Shown: positions 47,201 through 58,753 of the stretch, one piece after another
Layout: the number at the start of each line of letters is the position of its first letter
How positions within the stretch are numbered: position 1 is the stretch's first letter
Origin: Schistocephalus solidus
Lineage: Eukaryota > Platyhelminthes > Cestoda > Diphyllobothriidea > Diphyllobothriidae
Assembly (NCBI GenBank): GCA_017591395.1
Contig: WEDG01005117.1
Location: forward strand, 1 to 64,000
Length of the DNA stretch: 64,000 bases
Reading direction: 5' to 3'
Program-made: the position numbers and the translations under genes
The notes under the pieces: generated by a model
Database searches by the model: none
Seen by the model: the letters and a program-made list of their open reading frames with translations, nothing else
What the model was told of the DNA's origin: nothing

Positions 47201-47755
47201 TCCTCTGCATATCTTATGCGTCTTGACCCACCTCTGGTGCGTTCTATGCAGCAAATTATTTGCCAGACCAAGCGGGGACATTTAGTTCTTATCTCTGTTG
47301 CCAGCCACCCACAAGACAGCCTAGCTGCCCTCCCTCAAAAAGGACAGCTTGCTCTCTTAAGTTGTTCGTTCTAAAGGAAGGATCTCTGCTTAATAAGTTA
47401 TTCGTGCTTCATAGCCTGCGCTACATCCGATGCCAACATATTGTCACAGTTACTATAATAAAGGCAACACCTTCGGTAGCAGGCGCCACACTCTACCTTC
47501 AAAATGATCATCGGGACAGCCGTGGTGGGAAAAGCTCTATAAATATTAGCAAGCTCTTACGTTTCTGCCGGCGGACGACGCACAATTAAGCGTGGTAGAA
47601 GATAGCTGCTGGCTTCTTAATGTTTTAAACCACAGGTAATCTTTACTCGTTGGTTGTGTCTTTCGTTGACCCAATGCCAATGAGGATAACGATCTTTGTC
47701 TCTCGCAGGCATTTCCTGCCACGGATAATTTAAATTTTAAGTATTGCTTTATAAA
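47201..47755 (+). pseudogene. LINE-E-like endonuclease fragment
   Basis: 47260-47589 contains GSLLNKLFVLHSLRYIRCQH, aligning with NARSLLNKMPLLQ... of LINE-E, then IVTVTIIKATPSVA and HRDSRGGKSSINI (the RGGG turn). After a shift, SLLVGCVFR and NANEDNDLCLSQAF (about 47640-47710) match SLLVGSVYRPTNASEDHDLC. It ends abruptly at about 47755, where minus-strand LINE-C sequence begins. Confidence 0.6.
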
Positions 47756-49110
47756 TTTTGGCTTCCCGAGATATCGCGGCTCGTAAAGCTTTAAGACGGT
47801 CAGGAACATTTTCTACGTTAACTTTTTATAGGTTTCAGGAAAAGCATTTCGTGCGTCGTTCTGCACATTTCGAAGCCACAGCCACCACGTCTTACTGCAT
47901 ATTCCATGTGCGGCAGACGACACTAGCATTGGAGTTCGCAACATACCGGCGCCTGGCACTCGTTGGTGAAATTGCCCACACTGAAACTCCAGAAAAAGGC
48001 GCTAGTACGCTTATCTTGTATTTAACGAATAGTTCAATTCAATGTTTAAAGCATTTAAGTTTCCAAAATATACTTTCTGGAAAGTGTAATTCGTCCTCAT
48101 CATCTTGCTGACATTATGTGCTATGCGGCATATATGTGGACATCGAAGGTCAAGAATCTGATCTCACCAAATGTCAGCAAATTTTATATATCCGGTTATT
48201 ATGTCTGGGATTCTCTTGCATAATGCTAGATAGGCACACATCGATGGGTAGCGGGACTTAATGTTCCCGTTGTTTCTTGGGGATCATTGTCAGTAATGTC
48301 GGTACCATCATTCTGCCGTCAGCAATTTTCTTTGCTGTTGATGGGATTTCAGAGTGTGCCCGAACTGACAACGGGACGAGTGAGTCGTATAACCGATCGG
48401 TGAGCACTTCTCTATACGTGTTAATATTTCCACCTGAAACTAGCAAGACAACGAGCCCGTAGCGTAGTGGGTTCGACCCTTGGGAGGTCAACCACGAGGT
48501 GTTGTGGATGGTTGACAAATGACGTATGATGAGCCAGAGATGGCCATACAAGTCTCCCTAGTATTTGTAAGTGATGCCATTTTCTTTCATCCCTTATGCT
48601 TCTCAACACTTGAAGATCGTTTGAAAGAACTTTCATTTAGCTTGAAAATATACGGAAGTCGCTCAAGACCTGATTCATGTGGCACTCCACTTTTAGCATG
48701 CATGCATTCTGAACGGTATTCACTCGTCGTACCTCCTGTCCTAAGATCGTTCACAAAAGCTTGAATAAAGTTTGCTTGGCATCTTCTGGATTAGATGCCT
48801 AAATTGAACGCTCTCAAAGGCCTTGATGAAGTCAAGGTAAATGACATCGACTGGTTATATTTCACTCGAGCCACATAAGGTATATGAATCGTCGCCGCTT
48901 TTCTAAGAAACTATGTGGCGCTCAGCTGCTTTGACAGCAGAATGCATCGGAGCGATAATCAATAATTTAACTTATTCTCTTTTTTAGCTTACAACAGATA
49001 AATACCAGGTAGTTGGTGGAATATAGCTGTGATTCTCCCTTAGAAATGGTACTGACCGCTACCTAATTCAATGTAAATGAAGGTTTACTAACTTCCAGCG
49101 AGTTTAGACA
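47756..49110 (-). mobile_element. LINE-C-like degraded fragments (minus strand)
   Basis: 47800-47960 matches the RT connection region of LINE-C copy 3 (gccacgtcttactgcatattcc versus gccacgcctgaacgcaatattcc, split here by small changes). 48560-48960 matches its RT core: ctctcaaaggccttgatgaa and gtcaaggtaaatgac correspond to the K-A-F-D block in reverse. The intervening 48200-48550 lacks clear LINE similarity. No intact frame. Confidence 0.55.
48360..48425 (+). repeat. Short dispersed repeat, also at 53030-53085
   Basis: cgggacgagtgagtcgtat and ggtgagcacttctctata here correspond to tgggacgagtgagtcctgt and ggtgagcgcctacttaaca at 53034-53080. Family unknown. A gggttcgaccc motif lies 45 bases downstream (48470), reminiscent of a Pol III box B. 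Confidence 0.4.
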
Positions 49111-50499
49111 GATTATGTATAATAATTTATTTAGTTCTTAATCTACGTGACACAGAAGTACGCCTGAAACTCTCCCGGTTCCGGTTAACTGGACTGATCA
49201 TACTGCTTTAACTATTTAAAACTAGAAACTTTTGTAAGATGTGGCTTGTTGATTTACTGAGATATTGAACTGTGTTTCAGAGCAGGTTCTGTGGTAGAAA
49301 CGTTTTGGAAAAAAATATGAGAGAAGCATAGATTTCTGAAGCTCATTACTCAGAATTTGGTGAATTTGGGATTTTAAAGTTGCAAGTTTGTCGTGTTTTT
49401 CAGTATGTTTCCGTATGCAACATTGAGTGCATTGAGTTTTTGAGTGTCACCTAAATTGTAATAAACAAGAAACACGTATTCATGAGATCTGTTGCATAAT
49501 TTGCCTTGTTGTCTCAAGTCTTTGTGCTTTACGGGGCTGTCATGCCTTATCTGACACACATTTCACGAGGTTACATTAGTCTTCAATAAAGTATTTCATC
49601 GTTTTTTTCAAAAGTTCCCCCAAAATGCGTTGACGTTTCATCGTAACAATTCCACCCGTATGCTGTGTCTTATTGTCTAATTAAATGCCTTCAAGTTGCT
49701 CGATTAAATGTTTATCGGCGAATTTGAGCATCGATTGCGGACAAACATATGTATTGATGCTCACGTTAACGTTATGTTATCGTAGCAACGGAGAAGTGAG
49801 ACAGCTGGCTGTACTCAAGGATGAAATGTTTAAACGCCATTTTGACATTTTTATTGTAAAGACGTTAGACTCTTCACCACACTTATCACCCAGCTTTGAA
49901 CCATTTTAAGCAGCCACCAGAACAGCCGTTAGTACCACCAAGACATCAAAACCTCACACATTTTCTGATGCCTATTCCCATTTACAATGATCGCGTTATT
50001 GAACATAATAATCCATATTTTTGAGTTATATTATTTTATAATTGCTTTGTCTTATGCCCTGTAGTTTGACGGGAAGATAACCTTTTGTCCATATCGAACT
50101 TTGGATAGCCAGCAGGTTCTGAATCAGATATGTGCAGATTTCGAGAGACATTTTACTAGCTCAGTAGCCGATATACTCGTTAACTACAAACGTAAACGTT
50201 AATAAGTGCTTGGTCCCAAGAATAAATACACGAAGGACCAATGAGGAAGATAAATTTTGCCGCAAGCTTCTTGATGGACAGCTCTTTACAGATGTTTGAG
50301 GAGCATAAGGTCATCAGTGTTCTACTGAACTCAATCGCACAGTTTTTAAGGCAGCTAAACACACGAAACAAGTGCTTTCCCCGCTCTGACGTGTGTTTGT
50401 TCAAATAATTTCGGAACTGTTCAGTATAACCTACGAGACATTTATTTGGTGGCGCTTGGAGTAAGCCGTACAGACCTTAAATACGTGGTGGAAAAACGA
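49111..50499. other. No gene recognised
   Basis: AT-rich, about 1.4 kb. Short frames without motifs on either strand. Nothing I can name. Confidence 0.5.
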
Positions 50500-50960
50500 T
50501 AATCAAATTCTTGAATGAGTGCAGCCGATGTCTACGAAGCTGATAAAAACCTTGGCCATCAGTCTTACCAAGCCAGACCGGCTGAACTTGATAGGTTTAC
50601 TTTAAACTACAGCCAAATGCGCGGTGACCTCATCCAGAACTAATGTCTTGTTAGAGGCCTACAGTTCGATGACTTCTTCGTTTTTGCAGGGAGGACAGCC
50701 TGCGTGGGTATCCTTTAAACTGCAGATGCAGTAGGCGCATTTGGATGTACGAAGGAACATCTTCTCGCAAAGGCCTGTTGGACCCTGGCTTTCAAATGCC
50801 GCATATTTTGATTAAAAAACTTGTGATTTGTAATATCTTTGAGACCTTCTCGAAGGGCAAGCAGTCTTTCGGTGAACCACGATCTCTAGATTTTATTAAA
50901 GTTCAATTGTTGTTGTCGAATGTTAAAGCGCTCATGATCGAACAACCTGAAGCTCTCCGC
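50500..50960 (+). pseudogene. LINE-C RT C-terminal fragment (plus strand)
   Basis: LNYSQMRGDLIQN at about 50612 is the same block as LSYRQMRGDLLQT in LINE-C copy 2. It is followed by LVRGLQFDDFFVFAGRT and LAKACWTLA-like decay. Upstream and downstream boundaries are unclear. Confidence 0.6.
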
Positions 50961-51519
50961 TTTCAATAAATCAAAACGGTAATGGGATTTTCCTTTGGTT
51001 TTTGAGCAATCGAGATGAAGCTGGTGATGATCCATACTCCTGAATCGACTCTGAGGCCCTCTACTCGGGTAGCGGGTAGGATCCCGAACTCAATAAATTA
51101 CCGTGCCGGGAGCTGAGTTCTGCAGAATCGCAGAATATTGCAGACTTGGTAGCATCGAATAGGAGCAGCCATTTGTGGGAGACCGTCCTCGAGATCCGAT
51201 ACCGGGTCGCCTGTAGATTTAGCCTACATCTGGCCTGGTTGTGGGATAAACAACAGAAAGCTGTATATCTTCCAAGCGGCATGGTAGTGCTCGAGATCAA
51301 ACCCGAGTTACGCAGTCATCACTGCATATAAAGAGGATAGGGCCAGTGCCGTAGCCCTGAGAACCCACTCAACCGCCACCTCCGCGATTTTTGATCGCCA
51401 AGACGTTCGAATCGAGATCTTAATCAAAGTTTTCGATGCATACCGAAAGCATATACCCATTCATAGGTTGAGACAGTAAAGGGAGACGGGTGGTTCATAT
51501 CAAGACCTGCCAGTAAATC
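50961..51519. other. No gene recognised
   Basis: Somewhat GC-richer around 51060-51310. It contains gggtagcgggtagg and an aaacccgag motif, but no readable domain or tandem structure was found. Confidence 0.4.
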
Positions 51520-52400
51520 TATATGAACTGCATTTTTCCATTTTCCGCCACCATCGACCCGCTCAGGTTCATCGTTCCAGTGAAGAATAATTGGTTAAAC
51601 AGGGGACGCCACTTCTGTGGAATCGTGTTTTTCATCAGGAAAAAGATGATTGCATACAGAAATTTGCATAATTTCACGTTTTGATGTTTCAACTCATAAT
51701 CAAGCTTAAACATGGAATTGAGACTTCTGACCTCAGAATTGTTTGAAGCCCGTTTTGCGTTTATGTATCGGGGGAATCCATGGAATCAGCACAATCGGGT
51801 TGCAATCTTACTGCAGCGAGAGGCTTGGAACAGTAGACACAAATGTTCTGCCAGCTCTACGACCAACTGCCCGAACCGCTTGCCAGAATTACATCAGGAC
51901 TTGGCGATTTCGTTTCTTCTAGCTTAAGAAGTTCCTGCAGAACAATAGGTTCTGTTATGACCACTGAGTCCATTTTCAGGATCTCTTCTGCACTATAGTT
52001 ATCAGCGGTGAAATTAGCTTCTCTCGTAAAAACCGACTGAAAGAACTCAGACAGATGCTCCGCCTTTTCCTTATCCTTGCAAAGTTCGACGCCTTCATCA
52101 GTAGTGGTCCAACTCAGGACGGGGTGATCCTCGGTTGTGTTCATTTTTGGTTTCACTGAGACAAAACGCGTAGTCATCAGCTTATTGACACCTTCAGATA
52201 GATGTTCGACATAAATTGGTCACGGAGATATCGGTTCTTGCATAAAATCCCTTCCGGCCTGTTGCAATGAGCCTGAACCCTTTTAAAGAGCGTTCACATA
52301 CAGCTTCGTTTGTGAACCACTGGTGGTTTCTATGAAAGCCGAGGATTTGCATTGGGTTTGTTGCCTTCATGTTAGCCGTTGACAAAATTTCACTGGTGGG
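51520..52400 (-). pseudogene. LINE-C pre-RT linker fragment
   Basis: 51857-52177 (minus) encodes ELCKDKEKAEHLSEFFQSVF followed by TREANF and LLKLEETKSPSPDVI, the region between EN and RT leading to the K-x-x-x-x-S-P-G-P-D block. 52194-52385 encodes NHQWFTNEAVCERSLKGFRL, further upstream in the linker. It matches FVSVFTREPGF of LINE-C copy 1 at 22.1 kb. Both ends are truncated. Confidence 0.7.
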
Positions 52401-53099
52401 ATTTCACTTGACACGAAGGAAAGGCAGCTGCCGGTCTTTCGCTTCTTTCCTCGTTAAATCTTTTTATCGGAAACGATTCAATTGATCAAGTTATGTAAGT
52501 TTTGGCAAAATAATTTTATTGACGATAATAACCCTGTCTTCAAATGAACGATGCCAAAAGACGGGCTCAATTCGGACGAAAGAAGTGGCTGTATGCTCAT
52601 TCAGGACCAGTTATGCAACCAAACCGGAGCTGGGAACCAACCACTATTCATGTGACCTACTCATAGTTTTGACAAAATTTAAGACAACCTCATAAAGTTT
52701 TCAATTTTCAATGGACACGGAGCCTCGTCAACTGCCAATTCAAGTCTCTTGCAAAAGACTTCATTCGACAAATTTGGTAAGCTGGATTTTAATAACCAAA
52801 TCACGTTAAAATAGACCCTGATTTTGTCCACCCTGATTGTCCAACCATGGAGGTCTACGAGAAGTTTTAAGAAAGACTGAATTAAGTTAGTCGAATAACC
52901 CTGGAAGAACGTCATTTTTTGTGCATCCACTTTGCCAAATTATAGGTAGGTTTGCCTTTCAAGGCAACGATTTGCCGCACGGGCGGCTGCCTTGCGGCTG
53001 CTGGCAGGGCTCAAGAGTTAGTTCAAGGCACAATGGGACGAGTGAGTCCTGTAACTGATTGGTGAGCGCCTACTTAACATATATATTTATTTATTTGGC
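52401..53099. other. No gene recognised, except the short repeat at 53030-53085
   Basis: Nothing identifiable in open frames. The segment 53030-53085 is a second copy of the short repeat at 48360-48425. Confidence 0.4.
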
Positions 53100-53480
53100 A
53101 ACCCAAATAATCGAGCCACAGCAGTGTTAATTACGTTCATTTAGTTCCACTCATTCTCCGTGATCACATTCTTGCGCACATATTTTCTTAAGTATTTATT
53201 CAGCCGATCTGCTTCTACTTTGTCTTGTGAGGTCAGTGCCTTTCTGTTATTTTTTCTGTCATTAAGAAGGGCCTTGTCTTTCTCCTTATGGCATTTGAAA
53301 TTAATCACGATAGTCCCTTGTCCCTTATCACCTGGCAGAATGATAATTTTGTTGTCTTTTCATCACTCCTCATCTGGATTTTTACTCACTACGTTAAGAA
53401 GATCAGTTGTTTAGTTTGGTGTTATTGTTTTGTTCAGTTAGCTTGTGCTTAATCGTTCCTTGTAATAACTCATGATAGAC
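53100..53480 (-). pseudogene. Penelope-like element fragment (N-terminal RT region)
   Basis: On the minus strand: KDNKIIILPGDKGQGTIVIN, then KEKDKALLNDRKNNRKALT and RLNKYLRKYVRKNVITEN (about 53370 down to 53160). The pattern xIVILPADKGxxTVVM...LL.D...Y..L is characteristic of Penelope-like elements and related RT proteins. No catalytic YADD or GIY-YIG domain was found nearby. Short and decayed; the family call rests on this single block. Confidence 0.45.
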
Positions 53481-53819
53481 TGAACGTATGCTGGGGTCTT
53501 ACATATAGGAACGTAAAGTGGCTATGCGACGGGGCGAGGAATTACCAAATGTTGCTGCCTACATTGGCAATGAGTTCAAATTCATAGCCGCCAATATAAT
53601 CGCCGACAGAGGAAGCAAGATTAGCCAAGAATTGATTGAAACCTGGTCCATGAATGGGAACTGAATAGATTGATGTTTCCGTTTTGTGCCGGCGTACAGA
53701 GCCCTGCACAGCCACCTCGAGAGTTGCGTCAGTGCTCATTGTTTGGTTTGTAACTCTTTATCAGTATGGCATTTTTATTGCTGCGGCTTACTCAACAATG
53801 AAGTCTTGCATGAGTTTTA

Positions 53820-54110
53820 TATATGTTAACACATCAGAATGGCCTTCAAAACACATAAATAAACGAGGATACCATAATAATTCCCGATTTTAGAAAGTCA
53901 TGAAGATCAAACTTGTATTCCGTAAGGTGTGCTACTATATGGAATGCGCTACCAAATACTGTTTCAAAAGGTTCTAACCTATTTGAATTTGAAATGACGA
54001 CCAATAAATTGTTTGCACGTTTTAATGGTTAACTTTTCAAGTCAGTTATTTAACGTATCATTTTGGCCGAATGAGACATCATGATGCCCACCATCGGAGC
54101 CACAGCTGAA
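53820..54110 (+). pseudogene. LINE-F-related 3' fragment (ORF2 C-terminus)
   Basis: A frame at about 53895-54035 reads SNLYSVRCATIWNALPNTVS, matching SNFYSIRYATIWNALPNSIR at the LINE-F C-terminus (19952-20010). It ends KLFARFNG, then a stop. Upstream it is degraded, with a preceding NKRGYHNNSRF segment in another frame. Confidence 0.65.
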
Positions 54111-55335
54111 TATTGGACTTAAAAATACTTACATATAATATAAAAACAATTACATAAACTTATCGTAAATAGAAATAGTCCTTCATTTTATTTTTACGTA
54201 GCCAAGAGTTGATTTATCAGATAGAAAAAATATTTCAGCAAAAAACGAATATTCAGTAGTGGTCGAATTCCAAACGGGTGATTCAAAACTGCGAGTCTCG
54301 CGAGTCCTTGCTTGAGCGCAACAGTCACCGTTGGGTACGCAGCCATTCATGGCTGTCTTAACCGCCCACATCTCCTCAAGGTTAACTCAGACATGCTGTT
54401 GCTGAGGGCGTTATAGCGACTCCCCAACGGTCTCTCGGGACGCCACTTTCATGGCTACGAATGTGCTCTCGTCCGACCATTAAATTCGTGCATCCATTTC
54501 TCGATAGAAAATCCTCCTTACAGACGTCCAAGTTCTTATCTTCAGTTTGGTAGCGGGCTCGAAGATCGTGGAGGCTGGGGTCTTCCAACGATTTCAACTG
54601 CGGTGACAATATGGTCGGGTGATGCCAACCAACCTCATAAGAATCGTGTTGTGGGAAAACAGGAGGACTTTAGCGAACTCGAAGTAGGGTGCGTACTTAA
54701 CAACAAGGTGTGTTTTCTTAGACTGCTAGAAATGCTGAAGTAAAGTATAAAACTTTTAGTCAAATGATTTGTTTAGCTTAAAGCACATAGCTGAAAATAG
54801 CTTAACTTAGCAATACCTTACGTAGAAAAGCCAGGTATTTGTCAGGTACTTATTTATTGAAACGATAGTAAATGACTCCCGCAAAGGTGGTTTTTTTTTC
54901 TGGCCTCCTATTACACCTCAATTGAAGCTAAATGACAGGCGATTAGGTTTTATAAAGGGCACTTTATGTGGTTACCTTGTCTTAGTTTATATGAAAAAAC
55001 AGTTCTATATACAGCTTAATATCTGCAACGTTTTTTTGAAAAAATTTGAACGTCTGAAACTGTCCTATATGGGCTTTCCGGTAGCTGAGTGGAGAGCAGA
55101 TGGCTTATACGTTAAAATTTATCCCAAACGGACTCCTTGCATAAGCTACGTACAGAAAATTCACTTCCATTATGGCTTATTAGTTTTCACAAACGAATGA
55201 TGAGGTTTCATCTCGGTTGTGTAAAACTGCCATTTGTATAGTCCTTCCTTGAAGGAGTAACGTCTGTCGTGAAGTAGTTTGCTCTCATTTTGGGTTGACG
55301 GAGCGCCGACCAATTCCGTTTGGTGACGAAAGACC
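54111..55335. other. No gene recognised upstream of the RTE-like element
   Basis: About 1.2 kb. Short frames such as 54922-55200 (92 residues) show no motif. This is the target region of the RTE-like insertion. It is markedly less GC-rich than what follows. Confidence 0.45.
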
Positions 55336-55366
55336 TAGTAGTAGTAGTAGTAGTAGTAGTAGTATT
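55336..55366 (+). repeat. (TAG)9 microsatellite plus TATT at RTE 5' junction
   Basis: Nine perfect TAG units (55336-55362) and TATT, then the element's first G at 55367. The tract on the 3' side of the element ends with the same tagtattg string (60953-60960), suggesting that the element inserted into this microsatellite. Confidence 0.9.
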
Positions 55367-55567
55367 GGGGTGTAGGGGTACTAGTTAGGGGTAGCACTAC
55401 ACAGATAGCATTTGGTCGCTCCATTTGTCTCGTACAGGTGGTGAATGCTCCTGTGGCCGCCTCTAACTGGTACCCAACTCTCACCTGTGGCTCCTCGAAG
55501 TTGGGTTCTTCCCAGCGGCCACACCCCGGGCAACCGTCACGACCGGCGGGCTAAACCAGGTGAGGGT
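55367..55567 (+). ncRNA. HDV-like self-cleaving ribozyme (predicted) at the RTE 5' end
   Basis: Nested double-pseudoknot fold built by hand. P1: 55367-55373 GGGGTGT with 55521-55527 ACACCCC (7 of 7). J1/2 hairpin: 55376-55388 with 55463-55475 (13 of 13, one G-U). P2: 55477-55487 with 55557-55567 (11 of 11, one G-U). P3: 55489-55491 GGC with 55518-55520 GCC. L3 starts TCCTCG, giving the two Cs for P1.1 with 55528-55529 GG. J1.1/4 GGGCAAC equals the HDV sequence. P4: 55534-55538 with 55545-55549. J4/2 reads CTAA with candidate catalytic C 55551. L3 contains an extra 6-bp hairpin (55500-55516). Predicted cleavage is before 55367, the exact element start. Known in R2, RTE and other LINEs; activity here is untested. 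Confidence 0.85.
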
Positions 55568-55957
55568 CTACGGTGTTGTGTGTGCCTCCACACCCGGTAT
55601 GCCTGACTCCCGAACTTCCCACCTCCCCCTCTCAAAAAGTCCTACGGTGGGGGCGACAGCAACCCCGTAGGCGGCCCAGACTAACTCGGGTCGTTCTACC
55701 ACTAAAAACAAAACCGTGACCCATAGTGGAGTTCGGCAGCCGTCTGGGATGTCCGAGCAGCCCCTATTTAGGGATAGCACTGCTTGCCTCCTCGCGGAGG
55801 AAGGGGCTAGAAAATGTGCCCCTAAAAAATTGCTGGTTCTCACGTCTTCTGCAGCCGGCCGCGGCTCGCAGATCGCAAAACTACGCGGTCGTAAAACTCA
55901 AACAAACAACAATACCCCCCGTCCCCATCCCCTCGCCATACTCTCCAGGCTGCTCGG

Positions 55958-56776
55958 GTGAGTCCACTCACACTAGCAGCCTGGAATGTTCGTTCCCTTT
56001 TAGACAATCCTAAGAGCAACCGGCCGGAACGGAGGACGGCGCTAGTCGCTCGGGAACTGGCGCGCTACAAGGTGGACATTGCTGCTCTCAGCGAGACCCG
56101 ATTCTCTGAACAGGGTCGGCTGGAGGAGGTGGGGGCCGGCTACACTTTCTTCTGGAGCGGCCGGCCAAAGGCAGAGCGACGCGACGCTGGTGTTGCCTTT
56201 GCCATTCGTAACGACATCGTGGGACGTCTGCCCTGTCTGCCGCAGGGTATCAATGATCGCCTGATGAGCCTCCGCCTGCCTCTTCGGGGAGACCAGTTCG
56301 CCACCATCATCAGCGCCTACGCTCCCCCAATGACGAGCTCTGATGCGGCGAAGGACAAATTCTACGAGGACCTGCACGCCTTGCTGGCGACTGTGCCGAA
56401 AGAGGACAAGTTAATTGTCCTTGGTGATTTCAATGCCCGCGTCGGGACGGACCACGCTGCCTGGCAGGGAGTGCTGGGTCCCCACGGTCTCGGTAGCTGT
56501 AACGATAATGGCCTCCTTCTTCTGCGCACGTGTGCGGAACACCGTCTCCCTGCTGACCAACACCTTCTTCCGCCTTCCGACGCGGGAGAAGGCCACGTGG
56601 ATGCACCCTCGGTCGCGGCGCTGGCATCTGCTGGACTATGTTCTCGTCCGGAGGCGAGATCGACAGGACGTGCTGGTAACCAAGGCGATCCGCGATGCCG
56701 ATGGTTGGACAGATCACCGCCTTGTCATCTCCCAGATGAGGCTCCGACTGCAACCCCGACGAAGGCCCCAAGGTAA
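55958..56776 (+). CDS. RTE-like ORF2, AP endonuclease domain (first frame segment)
   Basis: Endonuclease that would nick target DNA for reverse transcription. From the Met at 55958: [15 protein letters not shown] (AWNVRS block), [50 protein letters not shown] and [12 protein letters not shown]. The real coding frame leaves this segment at about 56549, where one extra C in a CCC run shifts it; the remainder of this open frame is out-of-frame. An upstream start in the same frame is possible, since the 5' leader is open in other frames only. Confidence 0.88.
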   Translation: MSPLTLAAWNVRSLLDNPKSNRPERRTALVARELARYKVDIAALSETRFSEQGRLEEVGAGYTFFWSGRPKAERRDAGVAFAIRNDIVGRLPCLPQGINDRLMSLRLPLRGDQFATIISAYAPPMTSSDAAKDKFYEDLHALLATVPKEDKLIVLGDFNARVGTDHAAWQGVLGPHGLGSCNDNGLLLLRTCAEHRLPADQHLLPPSDAGEGHVDAPSVAALASAGLCSRPEARSTGRAGNQGDPRCRWLDRSPPCHLPDEAPTATPTKAPR

Positions 56777-57191
56777 GAGGCCGCCATGTAAGTTAAATAC
56801 TCTTTTATTTAATTTGCCTGCTCACTGTTTTGATTTCAGCAACCAAATAACCGAGAAACTGGAGGACCTGCATGCTCCAGATGATAACGCTACCGTGGAG
56901 ACACGATGGTGTCAACTGCGAAATGTCATCCAGTCCACCGCCCTCGATGTACTTGGACGCGCACACCGTCGACACCAGGACTGGTTTGACGACAATGACG
57001 CCGACATCAGCAACTTTCTCGCGGAGAAGAATAGACTACACAAAGCCTACATGGACCTTCGAACTGACGCCACCAAAGCAGCCTTCTTCAGATGCAGGCG
57101 CCTTGTACAACAACGGCTGCGGGAGATGCAGGATGCCTGGATGATCCGAAAGGCTGAGGAAATCCAGGGTATGCGGACCGAAATGAAATGA
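56552..57191 (+). CDS. RTE-like ORF2, EN C-terminus and linker (second frame segment)
   Basis: Continues EN after the +1 shift: [38 protein letters not shown] and [17 protein letters not shown] (TDH corresponds to the catalytic SDH). Then the linker: [40 protein letters not shown] and [20 protein letters not shown]. One missing base near 57168-57172 ends this frame at 57191. The RT frame then opens at [13 protein letters not shown], returning to the first frame. Confidence 0.88.
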
Positions 57192-58753
57192 AAAACTTTT
57201 TCAAAGCCATCAAAGCCATCTACGGCCCGTGTATCAAGGGGTCCGCACCGCTGCTCAGCTCTGATGGCACAACACTGCTGACAGAGAAATCGCAAATTCT
57301 GAAGCGCTGGGCCGAGCACTTCAGAAATGTCCTTAACTGTTCATCAGCCATCTCCGATGCTGCCATTGACCGGCTCCCTCAAGTGGACACGAACAATGAC
57401 CTGGATCTGCCGCCTTCCCTACCAGAAACCATCCGGGCCGTGCAGCAGATTTCCAGCGGTAAAGCACCGGGATCCGACGCAATCCCACCGGAAGTATACA
57501 AGCACGGTGGGCCCCGGCTGATGGCAGAACTCACAACACTCTTCCAGGAGATGTGGCACCAAGGACAAGTTCCTCAGGATTTCAAAGACGCGACCATCGT
57601 CCATCTCTACAAACGGAAGGGGAACCGGCAACTCTGTGATAATCACAGAGGCATCTCGTTGCTCAACATCGCGGGGAAGATCTTCGCCCGTATCCTTCTC
57701 AATCGTCTTAACGGTCACCTAGAGCAGGGCCTGCTTCCGGAAAGCCAATGTGGCTTCCGCCGACACCGCGGAACAACCGATATGATCTTTGCCGCCCGCC
57801 AGCTACAAGAGAAGTGTCAGGAGATGCGAACTCACCTATACACTACCTTCGTGGATCTAACGAAAGCCTTTGACACGGTGAATCGTGACGGACTGTGGAA
57901 AGTCATGCAGAAATTTGGTTGTCCTGAGCGGTTCACGCACATGGTGCGTCAGCTTCATGACGGGATGACGGCGCGCGTCACTGACAACGGGACGGTATCC
58001 GAAGCATTCGCAGTGACCAACGGAGTGAAGCAGGGCTGCGTACTGGCCCCCACCCTGTTCAGTCTCATGTTCTCGGCTATGCTGATGGACGCCTACCGTG
58101 ATGAGCAGCCTGGTATCCGCATCGCCTACAGAACTGACGGGCACCTTCTCAACAGTCGGCGTATGCAGGCTCCAACGCGCGTGTCTACGACTACAGTCCA
58201 TGACTTGCTCTTCGCGGACGACTGCGCCCTTAACACCGTGACGGAGGAGGACATGCAAAGGAGCATGGACCTCTTCGCCGGAGGCTGCGCCGATTTTGGA
58301 TTAACAATCAGTACAGCCAAAACGGTTGTCATGCACCAGCCGCCACCCAGCGCGGAATACAATGCTCCTCGAATCTATGTCAACGGTGCTCTACTCAAAA
58401 ACGTGGAAACCTTCGCTTATCTAGGAAGCACGATGTCGCGCAACACGAGAATCGATGACGAGGTTGCCCAACGGATCTCCAAAGCTAGTCAGGCTTTCGG
58501 CCGGCTGCAGGCCTCCGTGTGGAATCGCCACGGTATTCACCTGAACACCAAACTGAAGATGTACAAGGCCGTCGTCTTGTCGACACTCCTTTACGGAGCG
58601 GAAACCTGGACCGTCTACTCGAACCAAGCCAGGAAGCTGAATCACTTTCATCTCAGCTGCCTCCGCAGAATACTGAAGCTGAGATGGCAAGACAGGATCC
58701 TGACACGGAAGTCCTGGAGCGGACCGGAATCCTCAGCATCCATGCCATGCTGA
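57188..58753 (+). CDS. RTE-like ORF2, reverse transcriptase domain (521-residue open segment)
   Basis: The longest open frame in the window. RT blocks: [127 protein letters not shown] (catalytic FADD intact), [34 protein letters not shown] and [21 protein letters not shown] missing C near 58700 shifts the frame, so the last 18 residues before the stop are spurious. Confidence 0.95.
   Translation: MKNFFKAIKAIYGPCIKGSAPLLSSDGTTLLTEKSQILKRWAEHFRNVLNCSSAISDAAIDRLPQVDTNNDLDLPPSLPETIRAVQQISSGKAPGSDAIPPEVYKHGGPRLMAELTTLFQEMWHQGQVPQDFKDATIVHLYKRKGNRQLCDNHRGISLLNIAGKIFARILLNRLNGHLEQGLLPESQCGFRRHRGTTDMIFAARQLQEKCQEMRTHLYTTFVDLTKAFDTVNRDGLWKVMQKFGCPERFTHMVRQLHDGMTARVTDNGTVSEAFAVTNGVKQGCVLAPTLFSLMFSAMLMDAYRDEQPGIRIAYRTDGHLLNSRRMQAPTRVSTTTVHDLLFADDCALNTVTEEDMQRSMDLFAGGCADFGLTISTAKTVVMHQPPPSAEYNAPRIYVNGALLKNVETFAYLGSTMSRNTRIDDEVAQRISKASQAFGRLQASVWNRHGIHLNTKLKMYKAVVLSTLLYGAETWTVYSNQARKLNHFHLSCLRRILKLRWQDRILTRKSWSGPESSASMPC

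Noticed and set aside
55568..55961. Separate small proteins in the RTE 5' leader on both strands
   Set aside because: The frames overlap one another and lack motifs. GC-rich sequence gives long chance frames, and the segment is best read as the leader.
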